Shown here one piece after another: positions 31,327-39,752 of a stretch of 64,000 bases of DNA (its first letter is position 1; the number at the start of each line of letters is the position of its first letter). The notes beneath the pieces are model-generated. The model did no database searches. It was not told the DNA's origin and saw only the letters and a program-made list of their open reading frames with translations. This stretch comes from Myxococcales bacterium (lineage in GTDB: Bacteria; Myxococcota_A; Polyangia; Polyangiales; Polyangiaceae): positions 434,001-498,000 of the forward strand of contig JADJQX010000006.1 in the NCBI GenBank assembly GCA_016712525.1. The letters are read 5' to 3'. The position numbers and the translations under genes were made by a program.

Positions 31327-33243
31327 TCACCTTCGGCGGCGTCGCGCGGCGCTCGCGGCGACCGCTGCGGCGAGCACGAGCGGCGCGATTCGGCTCTCCC
31401 GCTCGGGGAACGACGAGGAGCACGCGTAGAAGCCGCGCGCCTCTTCGTCTCCCGCAGCGTCTCCCGGCGCGGCATCGGGGCGTGGGGCGGGCGTCGCGTC
31501 GAGAGGCTCCGACGAGGCATCCGACGAAGCGTCCGGGCCAGCGTCTCTCGGTCCCGCGTCGGGAGGATCGTCGGCGAAGAGGTAAGCGCTCGCGCTGTCG
31601 ATGCTCTTGCCGCCTCCGACCACGAGGACCTGGTCGTTGGGGAGCAGGGCGTGGGCCCCGAAGTAGGTACGGTGGAGCGTGCCCACCTCGCGCGACGTAC
31701 CCGTGCTTGGATCGAAGAGCTCGGCGGACGTGGCGCTGCCGAGTTGGTAGCCGAGGACGGCGCTGCCGGTCACGAGCACCTTCCCGCTCGGGAGCGACGT
31801 CGCCGAGTGGAGCCAGCGAGGTGTCGTGAGGCGCCCGCTGACGACGAAGCGGGTCGTCCCTGCGTCGAGCGCGAGCACGTCCGACGCGATTGACTCCCCT
31901 TGGGGGGCGAGCGCGCCGCCCACGAGGAGCACCTGTCCGTTTGCACCTGTCACCGCCACGTGACCGAAGCGGGGTGCCGGTAGCGGTGGGCCGTCGGACC
32001 ACGTCTCGCTCGTCGGGTCGTAGATGGTGCTCGTGGCATAGAGCGACTGCGCCGACTCGAACACTCGCGCCCCCCCTCCCGTGACGAGCACCCTGCCATC
32101 GGACAGGAGGCTCGCTCCGTGTGCTGCTCGTGGCTCGGGGAGCGCTCGGGACATCCTGCATCCGAGCAGATCGGCCGTGCAGCGATCGACGTCGGTCACC
32201 GAGGCCCCGGCGGCGTCGTAGCGGAGCCCTCCCACCACGATCACCTCTCCAGTCCGGAGGCGCGTGACGGTGGGGCCGCTTCGCCCGATGGCTAGCGTCG
32301 TTCCGGCGCTCCAACGACCTGTCGTAGGATCGTACCTCTCGGTCGACGCGAGCACCGTGGGAGGGCCGAGCCCTAGCTCGCCACCGATGACCGCGACACT
32401 CCCTCCGACGAGATCGACGGCGGTCGCCGAGCGGCGGGGGATGCTCATGGGCTCGGTCGCCGCGAACGTCCCGCTCGCGGGGTCGTAGAGCTCGGCGCTC
32501 GCGGTGTCGCGGCGGGCCACGTCATCGTAGCCGCCGGCGACGAGGACGTGCCCGTTCGGGAGCCTCGTCGCCGTGTGTTGGGCGCGTGGCACAGCGAGGC
32601 TCCCCGTCCGTCCCCACAGAGGATCGAGCACCGCAGGGTAGGCGTCGTCCGAGAGGTCGAGCCCCAGCACGACGTCGCACGCGGCAGCGCCGGGCGCGAC
32701 GAGCGGCTTCCCCCACGGGGGCCGGGGATCACGGCTCACCGCGCAGCCCTCGACGTCGACGCGTACGGTGTGCACCTCCCCGCGCCGGTCACGAGCCCAC
32801 GGAGGGCTCATGCGCACGCGCGGTGTGCCCCTGGCGTCGAGGAGCTCGAGGGTCCCTGCGACGAGACGAAGACCCGCGACGCCTGCCGTCGAGAAGGTGA
32901 GGCGCAGCGCACGATCCCGCGGAGCGCGCGGCAGGCGAACCCAATCTTCCACGGTGTCGCCACGCGCTTCACGCTCGAGATCGAAGCCCTCCCCGAGCGC
33001 GTTCGGGTACACGAGCCGCTCGCCCACTTGCCTCGCGCTCGCCCCGAGCGCGCCTGTCCACGCGACGCGGACACGCATGGCGCCCGGGCGATTTCCCTCG
33101 ATCTCGAGCGGAGCGTTGGCGCGCGCGGGGAGCGTCGGCCCCGGCCCGAAGGCGGCCTTCGCGGGCCCGGTCGTGCCGGCTTCGTCGCACGCGGCGGCGC
33201 CAAACGCGCCGAAAACCATAGCCACGACGGACACTTGCGCCAT
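31327..33243 (-). CDS. Kelch-repeat protein with a MYXO-CTERM-like tail
   Basis: A signal sequence (MAQVSVVAMVFGAFGAAACD) opens the protein. The central part has Kelch repeats (LPNGHVLVAGGYDDVARRD, LVGGSVAVIGGELG, LRTGEVIVVGGLRYDAAGAS, LSDGRVLVTGGGARVFESA, LPSGKVLVTGSAVLGYQLG, LPNDQVLVVGGGKSID), each giving a blade of a beta-propeller. The C-terminus is Pro/Asp/Ala-rich, then CSSSFPERESRIAPLVLAAA and a run of five Arg. That Cys–hydrophobic–Arg tail is typical of MYXO-CTERM surface proteins in Myxococcota, which are processed and displayed on the surface. The first available start (a TTG) was replaced by the ATG at the signal. Confidence 0.8.
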   Translation of the reverse strand: MAQVSVVAMVFGAFGAAACDEAGTTGPAKAAFGPGPTLPARANAPLEIEGNRPGAMRVRVAWTGALGASARQVGERLVYPNALGEGFDLEREARGDTVEDWVRLPRAPRDRALRLTFSTAGVAGLRLVAGTLELLDARGTPRVRMSPPWARDRRGEVHTVRVDVEGCAVSRDPRPPWGKPLVAPGAAACDVVLGLDLSDDAYPAVLDPLWGRTGSLAVPRAQHTATRLPNGHVLVAGGYDDVARRDTASAELYDPASGTFAATEPMSIPRRSATAVDLVGGSVAVIGGELGLGPPTVLASTERYDPTTGRWSAGTTLAIGRSGPTVTRLRTGEVIVVGGLRYDAAGASVTDVDRCTADLLGCRMSRALPEPRAAHGASLLSDGRVLVTGGGARVFESAQSLYATSTIYDPTSETWSDGPPLPAPRFGHVAVTGANGQVLLVGGALAPQGESIASDVLALDAGTTRFVVSGRLTTPRWLHSATSLPSGKVLVTGSAVLGYQLGSATSAELFDPSTGTSREVGTLHRTYFGAHALLPNDQVLVVGGGKSIDSASAYLFADDPPDAGPRDAGPDASSDASSEPLDATPAPRPDAAPGDAAGDEEARGFYACSSSFPERESRIAPLVLAAAVAASAARRRRR

Positions 33244-33337
33244 GGCTCGGGCGCTCTCTCGGGCGTGGGAGGGGCGGGGATCGGGCAAGAGTAGGCTCCG
33301 TTGCGGGGGCTCCTCACTATGTTACCCTCGATGGGGC

Positions 33338-33973
33338 ATGCGAGAGGTCGCGAACGCCCACGAGGGAGTGGAGGGCGGGGCGCTCGACGCCGAGCTGCGG
33401 AGGCTCTGCGAGGCGGGCAAGCCCACCGATGCGGCTACGCTCGCGATCCGCAGGCTCGGGCCCGAGCTCCTGCGGTTCCTCACGCACGCCCTGCGCGACG
33501 AGACCCGCGCGGGCGACGCGTTCTCGCTGTTCGCCGAGGACGTGTGGCGCGGCCTCCCCGGGTTCCGGTGGGAGAGCTCGTTCCGAACCTGGGCGTACCT
33601 CTTGGCGCGGAGGGCGGCGGCGCGCCAAGCCCGCGGCGAGAAGGCCCGGGGCGTGAACGTGCCCCTCTCGGAGGCGGGGCCGCTCTCGCAGCTCGTGGCC
33701 GAGGTGCGCACGCACACCCAGAGCGTGATGCGGAACGAACGAAGGAGCGCCCTCGACCAGCTCCGCGACGAGCTCGACGTCGACGAGCGGATGCTCCTCG
33801 CCCTTCGGATCGAGCGTGAGCTCCCGTGGCCGGAGATCGCGCACGTGCTCGCCGAGGGGGAGGACGTCACCCTGGCCGCCGCCCGCCTCCGAAAGCGATT
33901 TCAGCTCCTCAAAGACCGCTTGAAGAAGCGTGGCCGCGAGCTCGGGCTCGTCCCTTCGGGCAGCGATGGCTGA
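33338..33973 (+). CDS. ECF-type sigma factor of the sigma–kinase operon
   Basis: A 211-residue sigma-70 family protein with region 2 seen as FRWESSFRTWAYLLARRAAA and region 4 as QLRDELDVDERMLLALRIER then LPWPEIAHVLAEGEDV. An extended C-terminal end (LRKRFQLLKDRLKKRGRE) is basic. Stop codon and kinase start overlap by 8 bases, so sigma factor and kinase are coupled. In myxobacteria and planctomycetes, ECF sigmas next to Hanks kinases are regulated by phosphorylation; that is a likely model here. No anti-sigma factor is seen beside it. Confidence 0.85.
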   Translation: MREVANAHEGVEGGALDAELRRLCEAGKPTDAATLAIRRLGPELLRFLTHALRDETRAGDAFSLFAEDVWRGLPGFRWESSFRTWAYLLARRAAARQARGEKARGVNVPLSEAGPLSQLVAEVRTHTQSVMRNERRSALDQLRDELDVDERMLLALRIERELPWPEIAHVLAEGEDVTLAAARLRKRFQLLKDRLKKRGRELGLVPSGSDG

Positions 33974-35462
33974 CTCGACCGAGAATACCCCCGACCTGGC
34001 CGTCTCCCTCGGGCGCTCGGGCTCGCTCGGCTCGTCGCCTTCCGACGTCTTCTTGCGCGAGCTTGCCGACACGGGCGGGGTGACGGGCGAAGCGCTCGTG
34101 CCGGGCGCCGTCCTCGACAGGTTCGTAGTACGACGCATGCTCGGGCGCGGCGGTATGGGCGTCGTGTACGAGGCCCGCGACGAGCGCCTCGGCCGCGACG
34201 TGGCCATCAAGCTGCTCGACGCGCGCCACGTCGATCGCCCCGAGCGTCGCAAGCGCTTCGCGAGGGAGGCGCGTGCCGCCGCCGCGGTCACGCACCCGAA
34301 CGTCGCGCGGGTGCTCGAGGTGGGCGACGGCGACGCGGGCACCTACCTCGTGTTCGAGCTCGTCCCGGGGCCTACGCTCCGCGCCTTGCTCGCCGAAGGT
34401 CCGCTCCCGGTCGCGCGATGCGCGGAGATCGGCGCGGCGCTCGCGGGTGCGCTCGCGGCGGCGCACGAGGCGGGCGTCGTGCATCGGGATCTCAAGCCCG
34501 AGAACGTGATCGTCGAGGGCGGGGTGACCCCGAAAATCTTGGATTTTGGCCTCGCCAAGGTGAGCGTCCCCGAGGGCTCCGGCTCGGGCTCCGACGTGGT
34601 CACCGTCGAGGGCCACGTGCTCGGCAGCCCCGGGTACATGTCGCCCGAGCAGGCCCTCGGCAAGCCTTGTGGCCCGGCGAGTGACGTGTTTTCCCTCGGC
34701 GTCGTGCTCTTCGAGCTCGCGACGGGCAAGCGCCCCTTCTCGGGCACGACGGCCATGGAGGCCATCGTCTCGACCACCCGCGACGCCGCTCCCGACGCCT
34801 GCGCGCTTCGGCCCGAGGTGCCGCGCGCCTTCGCCGCTCTCGTCGCGTCGTGCCTCGCCAAAGAGCCCGCCGCGCGCCCCTCCGCCCGAGAGCTCGAGGC
34901 GCGCCTCTCCGCTCCGCTCGCGCGTGGTGCAGCCGAGGGCGAAGCGGAGCCTGCCGTCGCACGCGGCCCGACCGACGAGACGGACGGCGCCGAGACGAGC
35001 TTCCGCGTGGTCTCGCGCGAGACACCCTTCGAGGCGGCCGTGGCGACGGGAGCGCCGTCTCGCCCGGCCAAAGGGCCGCTCGTGGCTGCTTCGTTGCTCG
35101 CCATTGGGCTCGCGGCCGGTCTCTTCGTCTTCGCGAGTTCGGGGCCCTCGCCTGCGCACGAGCCCCCGCGCCCTTCTCCCGTCGCGGCCGCGCCGAATCC
35201 ACCCGCTCCCAAGGACACCGCCGCGCCGAAGGTGGAGTCAGGCCCGAGCCCAGCACCCTCGAGCTCGCCTTCGAGCGCGCCCGCGATGGCGCCTTCGCAG
35301 GCGTCTCCCGTGAAGGCCACGAACGTGCATGCTGCACCTATCGCACGCCCGACGGGCAGCGCTCTCGCCTCGGCCCCTCCGCTGGCGCCCGTCCCCGCGC
35401 CCTCGGCAAAGCCCGCGCCCACCGCGACGCTCGCCGCGCCCTCGTTCTCCGAGCGTAAATGA
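33966..35462 (+). CDS. Ser/Thr protein kinase with one membrane segment and Pro-rich tail
   Basis: The N-terminal kinase has the P-loop GRGGMGVVYEARD (about residue 60), the Lys in AIKLLDARH, HRDLKPENVIVEGG (His 173), a regular DFG at 193 (ILDFGLAKV) and GSPGYMSPEQAL. After the kinase lies one transmembrane helix (about residues 373–393, LVAASLLAIGLAAGLFVFAS) and a long extracytoplasmic tail of Pro/Ala/Ser. It is thus a receptor-like kinase that could sense an envelope signal. It overlaps the sigma gene at the start and the TPR gene at the end (ATGA), so the three form one operon. Confidence 0.9.
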   Translation: MADSTENTPDLAVSLGRSGSLGSSPSDVFLRELADTGGVTGEALVPGAVLDRFVVRRMLGRGGMGVVYEARDERLGRDVAIKLLDARHVDRPERRKRFAREARAAAAVTHPNVARVLEVGDGDAGTYLVFELVPGPTLRALLAEGPLPVARCAEIGAALAGALAAAHEAGVVHRDLKPENVIVEGGVTPKILDFGLAKVSVPEGSGSGSDVVTVEGHVLGSPGYMSPEQALGKPCGPASDVFSLGVVLFELATGKRPFSGTTAMEAIVSTTRDAAPDACALRPEVPRAFAALVASCLAKEPAARPSARELEARLSAPLARGAAEGEAEPAVARGPTDETDGAETSFRVVSRETPFEAAVATGAPSRPAKGPLVAASLLAIGLAAGLFVFASSGPSPAHEPPRPSPVAAAPNPPAPKDTAAPKVESGPSPAPSSSPSSAPAMAPSQASPVKATNVHAAPIARPTGSALASAPPLAPVPAPSAKPAPTATLAAPSFSERK

Positions 35463-36520
35463 GCGTCGTGCGTCGTTCGGCCCGAGTCGCATCCCGTGGG
35501 GTCGCAGGCGTGGCGCTCGTGTCCCTCGGCCTCGCGCGGGTCGCGCACGCCCAAGAGGCCCCCACGCCCGAGGCCCAAGCCATGGCCGCCGCGCTCTTCG
35601 ATCAGGGCCGCGCGCTCATGGAGGAAGAGAAGTACGCCGAGGCCTGCCCGCGCCTCGCCGAGAGCCAGCGCCTCGACCCGGGGGGAGGCACGCTCCTGAA
35701 CCTCGCCGAGTGTCGGAGACGCGAAGGCAAGACGGCGACGGCCCACGCGCTCTTCGCCGAGGCCCTCGCGGTGGCGCGGCGCGATCGTCGCGACGATCGC
35801 ATCGAGGTCTGCAAGGCGGCGCTCGCCGAGCTCGCCCCCAAGCTCGCCAACGTGCGCCTCGTCGTTCCCGCGCGCGCCCGTGTGCCGGGGCTGGTCGTGC
35901 GGCTCGCCGGTGTGGCCGTGCCCGAGGTCGCGTTCGGCGCACCCCTGGCCGTCGATCCGGGCGACGTGCCGCTCGAGGTCTCGGCCCCGAAGTACGTCAC
36001 GCAGGCGTTCGTCGCGCGTGTCACCGAAGCCGCCCACGTCGACGTCGACGTCCCCGTCCTCGCCCCTCGGCCCCCCGAACGCCTAGCGCCGCCCGCGCCG
36101 CCTCCCGCCCCGAGAGCCTCCGACGCCGAGCCCGTTCGGCCCTTTGCGCTCACCGCCATGGCACGTCTCGATGTCGACGGCGCGTTCCGAGGCGCGGTCG
36201 CGTACTTGGGTATCGGTGTGCGTCTCGCCGACGTGGCGGAGGTCTCGGTGGGGCCCCTCCTCGGCGCCACGAGCGGGTTCGAGCCAGGGCTCCGCGCGCT
36301 CCTCCCCACGGGCCGCGTGCGCCCCTACGCGACGCTCGGCGTCCCCGTGTTCGTGCGTGACGTACCACGTGCGGGCCTCCGCGCCGGCGCGGGGGTCGAG
36401 GTCGGTCTCGTGCCCCACCTGTCCCTCGCGGCCCAAGCGTCGTTCGTGGGCTTTCCGGAACCGGGAGCCTCGGAGGCCAAGGCGTTCGTGCCCGCGGTGG
36501 CGGCAGTCGGGGTGTTCTAG
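35459..36520 (+). CDS. TPR-containing exported protein with a C-terminal beta domain
   Basis: A signal peptide (MSVVRRSARVASRGVAGVAL, cleavage after HAQ) is followed by a short TPR-like unit (LFDQGRALMEEEKYAEACPR, LLNLAECRRREGKTATAHAL), a beta-rich region like a PEGA-type domain (LEVSAPKYVTQAFVARVTEA), a Pro/Arg linker, and a C-terminal part with alternating strands (GAVAYLGIGVRLADVAEVSV, VEVGLVPHLSLAAQASFVG) like a small outer-membrane barrel. Kinase-TPR-barrel gene sets of this type are frequent in Polyangia. It may be the partner of the preceding kinase across the envelope. The start overlaps the kinase stop by 4 bases. Confidence 0.75.
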   Translation: MSVVRRSARVASRGVAGVALVSLGLARVAHAQEAPTPEAQAMAAALFDQGRALMEEEKYAEACPRLAESQRLDPGGGTLLNLAECRRREGKTATAHALFAEALAVARRDRRDDRIEVCKAALAELAPKLANVRLVVPARARVPGLVVRLAGVAVPEVAFGAPLAVDPGDVPLEVSAPKYVTQAFVARVTEAAHVDVDVPVLAPRPPERLAPPAPPPAPRASDAEPVRPFALTAMARLDVDGAFRGAVAYLGIGVRLADVAEVSVGPLLGATSGFEPGLRALLPTGRVRPYATLGVPVFVRDVPRAGLRAGAGVEVGLVPHLSLAAQASFVGFPEPGASEAKAFVPAVAAVGVF

Positions 36521-36542
36521 GAGAAGGGGGAGAGGGAGAACC

Positions 36543-36608
36543 CGACCCGCGGGACCCGACCGCGGGACCCGCGGGACCCGACCGCGGGACCCGCGGGACC
36601 CGACCCGA
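36543..36608. repeat. GC-rich short tandem repeats
   Basis: About three alternations of GACCCGCGG and GACCGCGG units with period near 22 bp; CCGCGG makes each unit nearly palindromic. It follows the stop of the TPR gene and precedes the REP-like blocks. Confidence 0.6.
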
Positions 36609-36633
36609 CCGGCGGGATTCGACCCGGCGGGAT

Positions 36634-36775
36634 CCGACCGACAGTGACGCCAAGTGCCTGGAAATAGGTAGCGGGCCGACCGACAGTGACGCTAAGTCCG
36701 GCGCGGGACCCGACCGACAGTGACGCCAAGTGCCTGGAAATAGGTAGCGGGCCGACCGACAGTGACGCTAAGTCC
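36634..36775 (+). repeat. REP-like repeats upstream of the RAYT gene (two 66-bp blocks)
   Basis: A 66-bp block occurs twice with period 76. Each block has two cores of the form CCGACCGACAGTGACGC followed by CAAGT or TAAGT, so four cores in all, in the same orientation. The pattern of paired cores upstream of a Y1-type transposase is typical of REP elements mobilised by RAYT proteins. Between the cores lies GCCTGGAAATAGGTAGCGGG. Confidence 0.85.
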
Positions 36776-36897
36776 CGGAAAGTACGTGGGAGGTGGCCTG
36801 GGCCAGGCCAGAAAGTGGCCGGGCCAGATGCCCGTCTGAGATTCATTAATGATTTCATGGGGGTATCGTTGGCCCAGTGTGTGAATTAGGGCCGGCG

Positions 36898-37815
36898 ATG
36901 TCCAACCCTCGTCGCATCGTCGCCGGCACCACGTACCTCGTCACCCGCCGGACGACTCGCCGTCACTTTCTCCTCAACCCGGATAGGAAGCGCGTCCTCT
37001 TCGCCGTCTACTGGTACGCCACTGCGCTCTTGGCCGCCGAGTTCGGCATCGAGATCCACGCGGTGCAGATCCTCTCGAACCATATGCACGAGGTGCTGAC
37101 GGACACACGGGGGCAGCTGCCGACGTTCCTACAGCAAAGAAACCGACTGATGGCGAACGCCATCAAGGAGCTCCTCGCGTGGCCCGGAGAGGTGTTCTCG
37201 CGGGAAGGCGCGAGCGTGGTGGCGCTCTACGGAGACGACGCCGTGGTGCAGAAGATCGGGTACACGCTCGCGAACGCGGTGGAGGCGGGGCTCGTCGCGC
37301 GCCCCGAAGACTGGCCCGGCGTCACGCTCGCGGCGACCGACATCGGCACGCGCACCATCCGCGTCTCGCGGCCGAAGGTGTACTTCGACGCGGAGAACAA
37401 GCGGTGGCCCGAGGCGGCGGAGATCTCCATCACGGTGCCGCCGTCGCTCGAGGCGCACGCGGGGCACGAAGGTGCGCGCGCACGCATCGTCGCGGCTGTC
37501 GAGAGCGCGGTCGAGAAGGCGCGTGTCACGGCGCGGAGGGCAGGGAAGGTCGTGCGATCGGCCGAGTGGATTTTCGCGGTGCCGCACACGACGCGCGCGA
37601 CGTCGTACGAGAAGGCAGGGGAGCGGAACCCGTCGTTCGCGGCGGGCGGGAACGTGGAGCTGGCGACGATGGCCGCGAGGGTTCGGGCTGCGTTTCTGGG
37701 AGCCTACCGGGAAGCGCTTCGGGCGTTCCACAGCGGCGTCCGGGATGTCTTCTTCCCCAACGGGACGTGGCGGTGGGCTAGAGACCTCGGCGTCAACGTA
37801 GTTTCAACCACTTAG
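36898..37815 (+). CDS. REP-associated tyrosine transposase (RAYT, Y1 type)
   Basis: A 305-residue Y1_Tnp protein. The HUH motif is H62-M-H64 in LSNHMHEVLTD, equivalent to NHVHL in IS200-like proteins. Further on, KIGYTLANAVEAGLVARPED matches the usual YIHLNPVRAGLV-x-RPEDW segment. It is longer than IS200 transposases (about 150 residues); the additional C-terminal half is typical of RAYTs. The start is the ATG after AGGGCCGGCG; a GTG seven codons upstream is also possible. The stop codon lies inside the downstream REP core. By family it nicks and joins single-stranded DNA at REP sequences. Confidence 0.88.
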   Translation: MSNPRRIVAGTTYLVTRRTTRRHFLLNPDRKRVLFAVYWYATALLAAEFGIEIHAVQILSNHMHEVLTDTRGQLPTFLQQRNRLMANAIKELLAWPGEVFSREGASVVALYGDDAVVQKIGYTLANAVEAGLVARPEDWPGVTLAATDIGTRTIRVSRPKVYFDAENKRWPEAAEISITVPPSLEAHAGHEGARARIVAAVESAVEKARVTARRAGKVVRSAEWIFAVPHTTRATSYEKAGERNPSFAAGGNVELATMAARVRAAFLGAYREALRAFHSGVRDVFFPNGTWRWARDLGVNVVSTT

Positions 37816-37831
37816 CGCCACTGTCGGTCGG
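37810..37831 (-). repeat. Downstream REP-like core, inverted
   Basis: A core beginning ACTTAGCGCCACTG and ending TCGGTCGG, the reverse complement of the upstream cores with only one substitution. It overlaps the stop codon of the RAYT gene. With the upstream copies it gives an inverted arrangement around the gene. Confidence 0.85.
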
Positions 37832-37889
37832 ATCTCCCGCTGCCAACGTGCGCGGGCCCAGCCCTGAATCGTCGGGCGAAAAACCGCGT

Positions 37890-38846
37890 TCACGTCCCCC
37901 CGACCGCGCGCGCGCCGCCCGAAGGCAGCGTAAATCGCCACTCGTCCTCGAAGGGCCCCACGTAGCCCTCGGTGTCCGAGCCTCCCTCGTCCTCGACTTG
38001 GTGTTTGACGACGAGGTGCTCCGCGTCCACCACGATACGGAACTTGTCTCCGCCGCCGGCCCACCAGAACGACTCGGCGAAGAGCACGCCCTTCTCTTTC
38101 GAGGGGGCGACCGCGGCGGCGTCGACGGGGCGATCGCTCGTCTCTTCGAGGAGCTTGTGCTCGGTCGTCTTCTTCGACGCATCCGCGATCACGAGCACGA
38201 GCGTGTGCAGCTTGAAGTCTTCCGGTGCGCCCTGCGGCGCCGGCGCGACTCGCCACTTCAGCGAGACCGAGAGAGGCCCCGGGCGCTTCGAGAAATCGAC
38301 CTCGTTCACCTTGTGCTTCGGGTCGTCGAAGCCGTCGGCCGAAGTGCGCATCTCCTCGCGGGAGATCTTCCACCCCGAGGGGAGCTTCGTGAGGACGAGC
38401 TGCTTTTTACCGTGATCGGCATAACCGCCTTGGCGAAAGCGCTGCACGAAGTCGACGACCACGTCGCCCCCTTTCACCGTGAACGTGGGCTTGTCGGCGA
38501 CGACCGTCGGCTTGGCCTTGACCATGCGCTCTCGGTCCTTCTTCCAGGTCGCGAAGGTGTAGGTGGTCTCTCCACCTTTCGCGAGCCGCTTGATCCCGCG
38601 AAAGTGCACCTCGTCGTAGAGCGCCAGGTACCGCTCCAGGTCGCCCGAGGTCTGCGCTTGGGTCCACGCCTCGAGGAGGGCCTTGGCGGCCACGGTGGGG
38701 TCCTCGGCCGCGGCGCTCGCGCTCGCGCTCGGGAGGGGCGCGGTGGCCGCGGAGGCGCTCTCCGCGGGGGCTTTCTCCGTGGAGGACGATTTGCACGAAG
38801 GGACGACCGCGAGGAGAAACACCGCGAGGAGAGGAGATCGGCGCAT
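37890..38846 (-). CDS. Lipoprotein with NTF2-like domain
   Basis: Signal sequence MRRSPLLAVFLLAVVPSC, then a Ser/Ala-rich linker. Residues about 40–160 show an NTF2-like (SnoaL-type) fold: LLEAWTQAQTSGDLERYLAL, then VVVDFVQRFRQGGYADHG, and KLPSGWKISREEM closing the sheet. This domain appears in many exported accessory proteins and in L,D-transpeptidase partners; here no enzyme is attached. The remaining part is beta-rich and unassigned. The start was set at the lipoprotein signal rather than 16 codons further upstream. Confidence 0.7.
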   Translation of the reverse strand: MRRSPLLAVFLLAVVPSCKSSSTEKAPAESASAATAPLPSASASAAAEDPTVAAKALLEAWTQAQTSGDLERYLALYDEVHFRGIKRLAKGGETTYTFATWKKDRERMVKAKPTVVADKPTFTVKGGDVVVDFVQRFRQGGYADHGKKQLVLTKLPSGWKISREEMRTSADGFDDPKHKVNEVDFSKRPGPLSVSLKWRVAPAPQGAPEDFKLHTLVLVIADASKKTTEHKLLEETSDRPVDAAAVAPSKEKGVLFAESFWWAGGGDKFRIVVDAEHLVVKHQVEDEGGSDTEGYVGPFEDEWRFTLPSGGARAVGGT

Positions 38847-38932
38847 CCTCCCATGGCTACCACGGCCCGTGCTCGGTGGGGCCCCGGAGGGCACGCTCGC
38901 TCGTAGCAGCCCCGCGCGCTAACCTCGGAATC

Positions 38933-39340
38933 ATGACGGAAGAGGGGCGAAAGAAGCTCGCGGGGCTCGCGGCCAAGGTGCGAGAGACCACGGCGAGCAC
39001 GGGCGTGCCCACCATGGAGGAGCGTGGCCTCGCGCTCGTCGAGGAGCTCGTCGCCATGCTCAGCGGGCCCGAGGGCATGCCGGGGCTGCGGCTTCATCGG
39101 GAGTCTCCGGCGAAGTTTCGTCTCGAGAGGCCGCCGCGCAACGCGGACATCTGGGTCGAGTGGCAGCGGCCCATCGCGGCGCTCGTGGTCGTCCACCAAA
39201 AGTTCGGCGGGCCGAAGGCCACGGTGCGCTACGTGTGGGATGCGCACCTCGGGTACTTCCGCTCGATGGAAGAGAACCGCGAAGTCTACGACGACCTCAC
39301 GCGCATCCTCACCGACGTGCTCTATCCCGAGGCGCGATAG
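38933..39340 (+). CDS. Small cytoplasmic protein of unknown function
   Basis: A 135-residue soluble protein (MTEEGRKKLAGLAAKVRETT ... LVEELVAMLSGPEGMPGLRL) with a helical first third, followed by strands (IWVEWQRPIAALVVVHQKFG, ATVRYVWDAHLGYFRSMEEN) and a closing helix. No signal peptide or transmembrane segment. It is divergent from the NTF2-like lipoprotein. Composition and coding pattern are normal for the region, but no family is recognised. Confidence 0.6.
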   Translation: MTEEGRKKLAGLAAKVRETTASTGVPTMEERGLALVEELVAMLSGPEGMPGLRLHRESPAKFRLERPPRNADIWVEWQRPIAALVVVHQKFGGPKATVRYVWDAHLGYFRSMEENREVYDDLTRILTDVLYPEAR

Positions 39341-39353
39341 AGAATCCGTCCCG

Positions 39354-39752
39354 CTACCGCGCGGCGGTGCGAAGCGTCCACGCGACGGCGAGCTCGAGGG
39401 TCTCGTCGTCGGGGAGGGCGCGGGGATGGTCGACGCCGAGGAGCGTGCCGAGGGACACGTCGCCCTCGTCGTCCGATAGGGACAGATCAGGGAGCTGCGA
39501 GAGCCGCACGGTCGAGGTCGGTCCGTCGTCGAAGTCGGGCTCGAGCGTCTCGGTCGACGGAGCTTCGCGCGGTATCGAGGGCCTTAGCGCACCCATGCCG
39601 AGCAGGGTCTCGTCGTACGGCGCCTCCCCGCTCGAGAGATCCGGAAGCGGCCGGGCCGGGGTCGGGCTCGCTTGGGAGGGCGCGTGGCGTCGGGTCGAGG
39701 CGCCCGTCGCGCCTGGGAACGGCCGCGAGCCGCTCGGTTCGTCGTGATGCAT
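39354..39752 (-). CDS. Small acidic protein of unknown function
   Basis: A 132-residue protein beginning MHHDEPSGSRPFPGATG, rich in Pro/Ser/Asp/Glu, and ending GVDHPRALPDDETLELAVAW. This ending resembles the small acidic protein about 24 kb to the left (PHRDAMLPDAPLTVGVV); outside the end no likeness is seen. It is convergent with the preceding small gene. Start chosen at the ATG giving an acidic N-terminus; the longer frame is Arg/Pro-rich. Confidence 0.5.
   Translation of the reverse strand: MHHDEPSGSRPFPGATGASTRRHAPSQASPTPARPLPDLSSGEAPYDETLLGMGALRPSIPREAPSTETLEPDFDDGPTSTVRLSQLPDLSLSDDEGDVSLGTLLGVDHPRALPDDETLELAVAWTLRTAAR

Larger units (their letters stand above)
36521..36897. other. Repeat-rich region ahead of the RAYT gene
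   Basis: This stretch begins with GC-rich tandem repeats (about 36543–36608), then holds two copies of a 66-bp block with REP-like cores (separate entries), and ends with an AT-rich part (ATTCATTAATGATTTCATGG) directly before the transposase gene. No other gene is seen. Confidence 0.75.
36634..37831 (+). mobile_element. RAYT/REP unit (domesticated transposase with flanking REPs)
   Basis: The unit has REP-like cores upstream in one orientation and one downstream in the opposite orientation, with the transposase gene between. RAYTs are single-copy, often domesticated relatives of IS200/IS605 transposases; they cut single-stranded DNA at REP hairpins. No target-site duplication is expected for the Y1 type and none is seen. 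Whether it is still mobile cannot be told. Confidence 0.75.

Noticed and set aside
36898..37815. An IS200/IS605 insertion sequence
   Set aside because: The gene is about twice the length of TnpA of IS200 and has REP-like cores rather than typical IS ends; there is no TnpB. RAYT is the better call.
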